From assembly GCA_900557385.1 (NCBI GenBank), contig USSP01000080.1:1-7899 (forward strand): DNA of 7,899 nt. Reading direction: 5' to 3'. Position numbers and translations under genes: made by a program. The notes beneath the pieces were generated by a model, which had not been told where the DNA came from, did no database searches, and saw only the letters and a list, made by a program, of their open reading frames with translations. The first letter of the stretch is position 1; every line of letters begins with the position of its first letter. Origin of the DNA: an uncultured Lachnospiraceae bacterium (GTDB taxonomy: Bacteria > Bacillota > Clostridia > Lachnospirales > Lachnospiraceae). Positions 7,161-7,899 of this stretch are shown one piece after another.

Positions 7161-7658
7161 ATGAAAATGATGAAAAAAGTGGCGGCAGTGATGGCAGCAG
7201 TAATGGTATTTACTGCAGGATGCGGTGCAGAGGAGAGTGGAAGCCAGGAACCTGTAAAGGAAATTGTTATCGGTGATGTGGTGAATCAGGTGAAAGAAGT
7301 CAACCCTGTGGCAGACGAGAGAGTGATTGACGATTTTGCCGTGGAGAATGAGATGGGATTAAATCCGGCAGATCTGGCAGAGTATGAAGGAATCATCACC
7401 AATTCCCAGAATGATTGTGCTCTGATTTTTGTGGCCAAAACAAAAGAAGGAAAGACCAGAGAGGTAAAGCAGGCGCTTACCGATTATCTGGACAGCTTGA
7501 CCTCCAACGACCTGTATGTGGAATTCGCAGACAAAATTGAAAAAGCAAAGGAAGCTAAAGTGCTGATTTATGATGATTATGTGGTTCTTGTTATTGCGGG
7601 GCTGGACACCGATTACAGTGATGTGACGGCAGCAATCAGTCAGGCTTTTGGAGAATAG
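7161..7658 (+). CDS. DUF4358 family lipoprotein
   Basis: 165 aa. N-terminus MKMMKK, an Ala/Val/Met hydrophobic core and a lipobox ending TAGC with C21 predict a secreted lipoprotein; Thr at -3 instead of Leu is a weak deviation. After an acidic linker, residues about 35-163 show the DUF4358 pattern as I recall it: an IGDVVNQV start, a middle segment ENEMGLNPADLAEYEGI followed by a strand (ALIFVAKTKEG), a helix (VKQALTDYLDSL), and a final strand (AKVLIYDDYVVLVIAG) before the terminal helix. The domain has no assigned biochemical function. In Clostridia it is often encoded beside MBOAT/AlgI-type acyltransferases, as here (5 nt before the MBOAT gene), so a role as an accessory of polymer O-acylation is a reasonable inference. 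Start fixed by TAGGAGG at 8-nt spacing. Confidence 0.83.
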   Translation: MKMMKKVAAVMAAVMVFTAGCGAEESGSQEPVKEIVIGDVVNQVKEVNPVADERVIDDFAVENEMGLNPADLAEYEGIITNSQNDCALIFVAKTKEGKTREVKQALTDYLDSLTSNDLYVEFADKIEKAKEAKVLIYDDYVVLVIAGLDTDYSDVTAAISQAFGE

Positions 7659-7663
7659 GGAAG

Positions 7664-7899
7664 ATGCTGTTTAACAGTGTATTGTTTATAGTGTTCTTTT
7701 TACCGCCGGCAATCCTTTTGTACTGGCTGGTTCCGGGCAAGGTAAAAAATAAGGTTCTGCTTTTAGAGAGTCTTACTTTTTATGCCTTTGGAAATATGAA
7801 ATATCTGCCACTGGCGGTGGGACTGGTCTTCGTGAATTATCTGTTTGCGCTGTGGATGGGACAGACAGACCGGAAACAGCGCACCGGCAAAATTCTTCT
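7664..7899 (+). CDS. MBOAT family O-acyltransferase (AlgI-like), N-terminal part, 3' truncated by window edge
   Basis: 78 complete codons are visible. The protein opens MLFNSVLFIVFFLPP, then YWLVPGKVKNKVLLLESLTFYAFGNMKYLPL and a further TM segment VGLVFVNYLFALWMG. This MLFNS...FFLP...YWL.P...N..LL..S..FY..G..KYL order is characteristic of AlgI/PatA-type MBOAT proteins, which move acyl groups from cytoplasmic acyl-CoA across the membrane to an SGNH-type partner for polysaccharide O-acetylation. The catalytic histidine lies downstream, outside the window. ATG 7664 follows the previous stop by 5 nt; GGAG at 7650-7653 (10-nt spacing) is the likely ribosome-binding site, inside the upstream gene's end. 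Last visible gene of the operon; further genes, perhaps a DHHW/AlgJ-like protein, may follow. Confidence 0.9.
   Translation, partial: MLFNSVLFIVFFLPPAILLYWLVPGKVKNKVLLLESLTFYAFGNMKYLPLAVGLVFVNYLFALWMGQTDRKQRTGKIL

Noticed and set aside
1..7899. Mobile elements, CRISPR arrays, tRNA or rRNA genes
   Set aside because: No transposase or integrase-like protein, terminal repeats, spaced direct repeats or RNA gene features were seen on either strand.

Overview
The window looks like chromosomal DNA of a low- to moderate-GC Gram-positive anaerobe, most likely a Clostridia member of the Lachnospiraceae type. The basis is a clostridial-type pyruvate formate-lyase activase, purine-rich Shine-Dalgarno sites, Gly-Cys lipoboxes and a DUF4358 lipoprotein beside an MBOAT acyltransferase. 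This is inference from sequence style; no rRNA or other taxonomic marker is present. All supported genes lie on the + strand.

Layout: (1) 1-535 is the 3' part of pflA, closed by a strong intrinsic terminator (550-601). (2) 602-759 is a non-coding leader with a perfect TATAAT -10 box, a poor -35 region and a purine-rich ribosome-binding region. (3) 760 to the right edge is one tightly packed six-gene operon with gaps of 5-12 nt or overlaps: a membrane-anchored degenerate NodB domain fused to an SGNH hydrolase/acyltransferase domain; an N-terminal PilZ domain fused to a hyaluronan/chitin-synthase-like GT2 membrane synthase; a PgaB-like membrane-anchored protein with a degraded deacetylase domain and a C-terminal jelly-roll; a GH18-like lipoprotein; a DUF4358 lipoprotein; and the start of an AlgI-type MBOAT O-acyltransferase that runs off the right edge.

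Taken together, the operon reads as a synthase-dependent exopolysaccharide machine in a single-membrane cell. The GT2 protein would polymerise and extrude a beta-linked, probably amino-sugar-containing chain under possible cyclic-di-GMP control through PilZ. The NodB-like proteins, which appear to have lost catalytic residues, would bind or guide the chain outside the membrane. The GH18 lipoprotein would trim it. MBOAT plus SGNH would O-acetylate it, in the manner of AlgI with AlgJ/AlgX. The polymer identity and the c-di-GMP control are inferences. The gene set does not match classical ica/pga, bcs, has or pel operons and is the most interesting content of the window.
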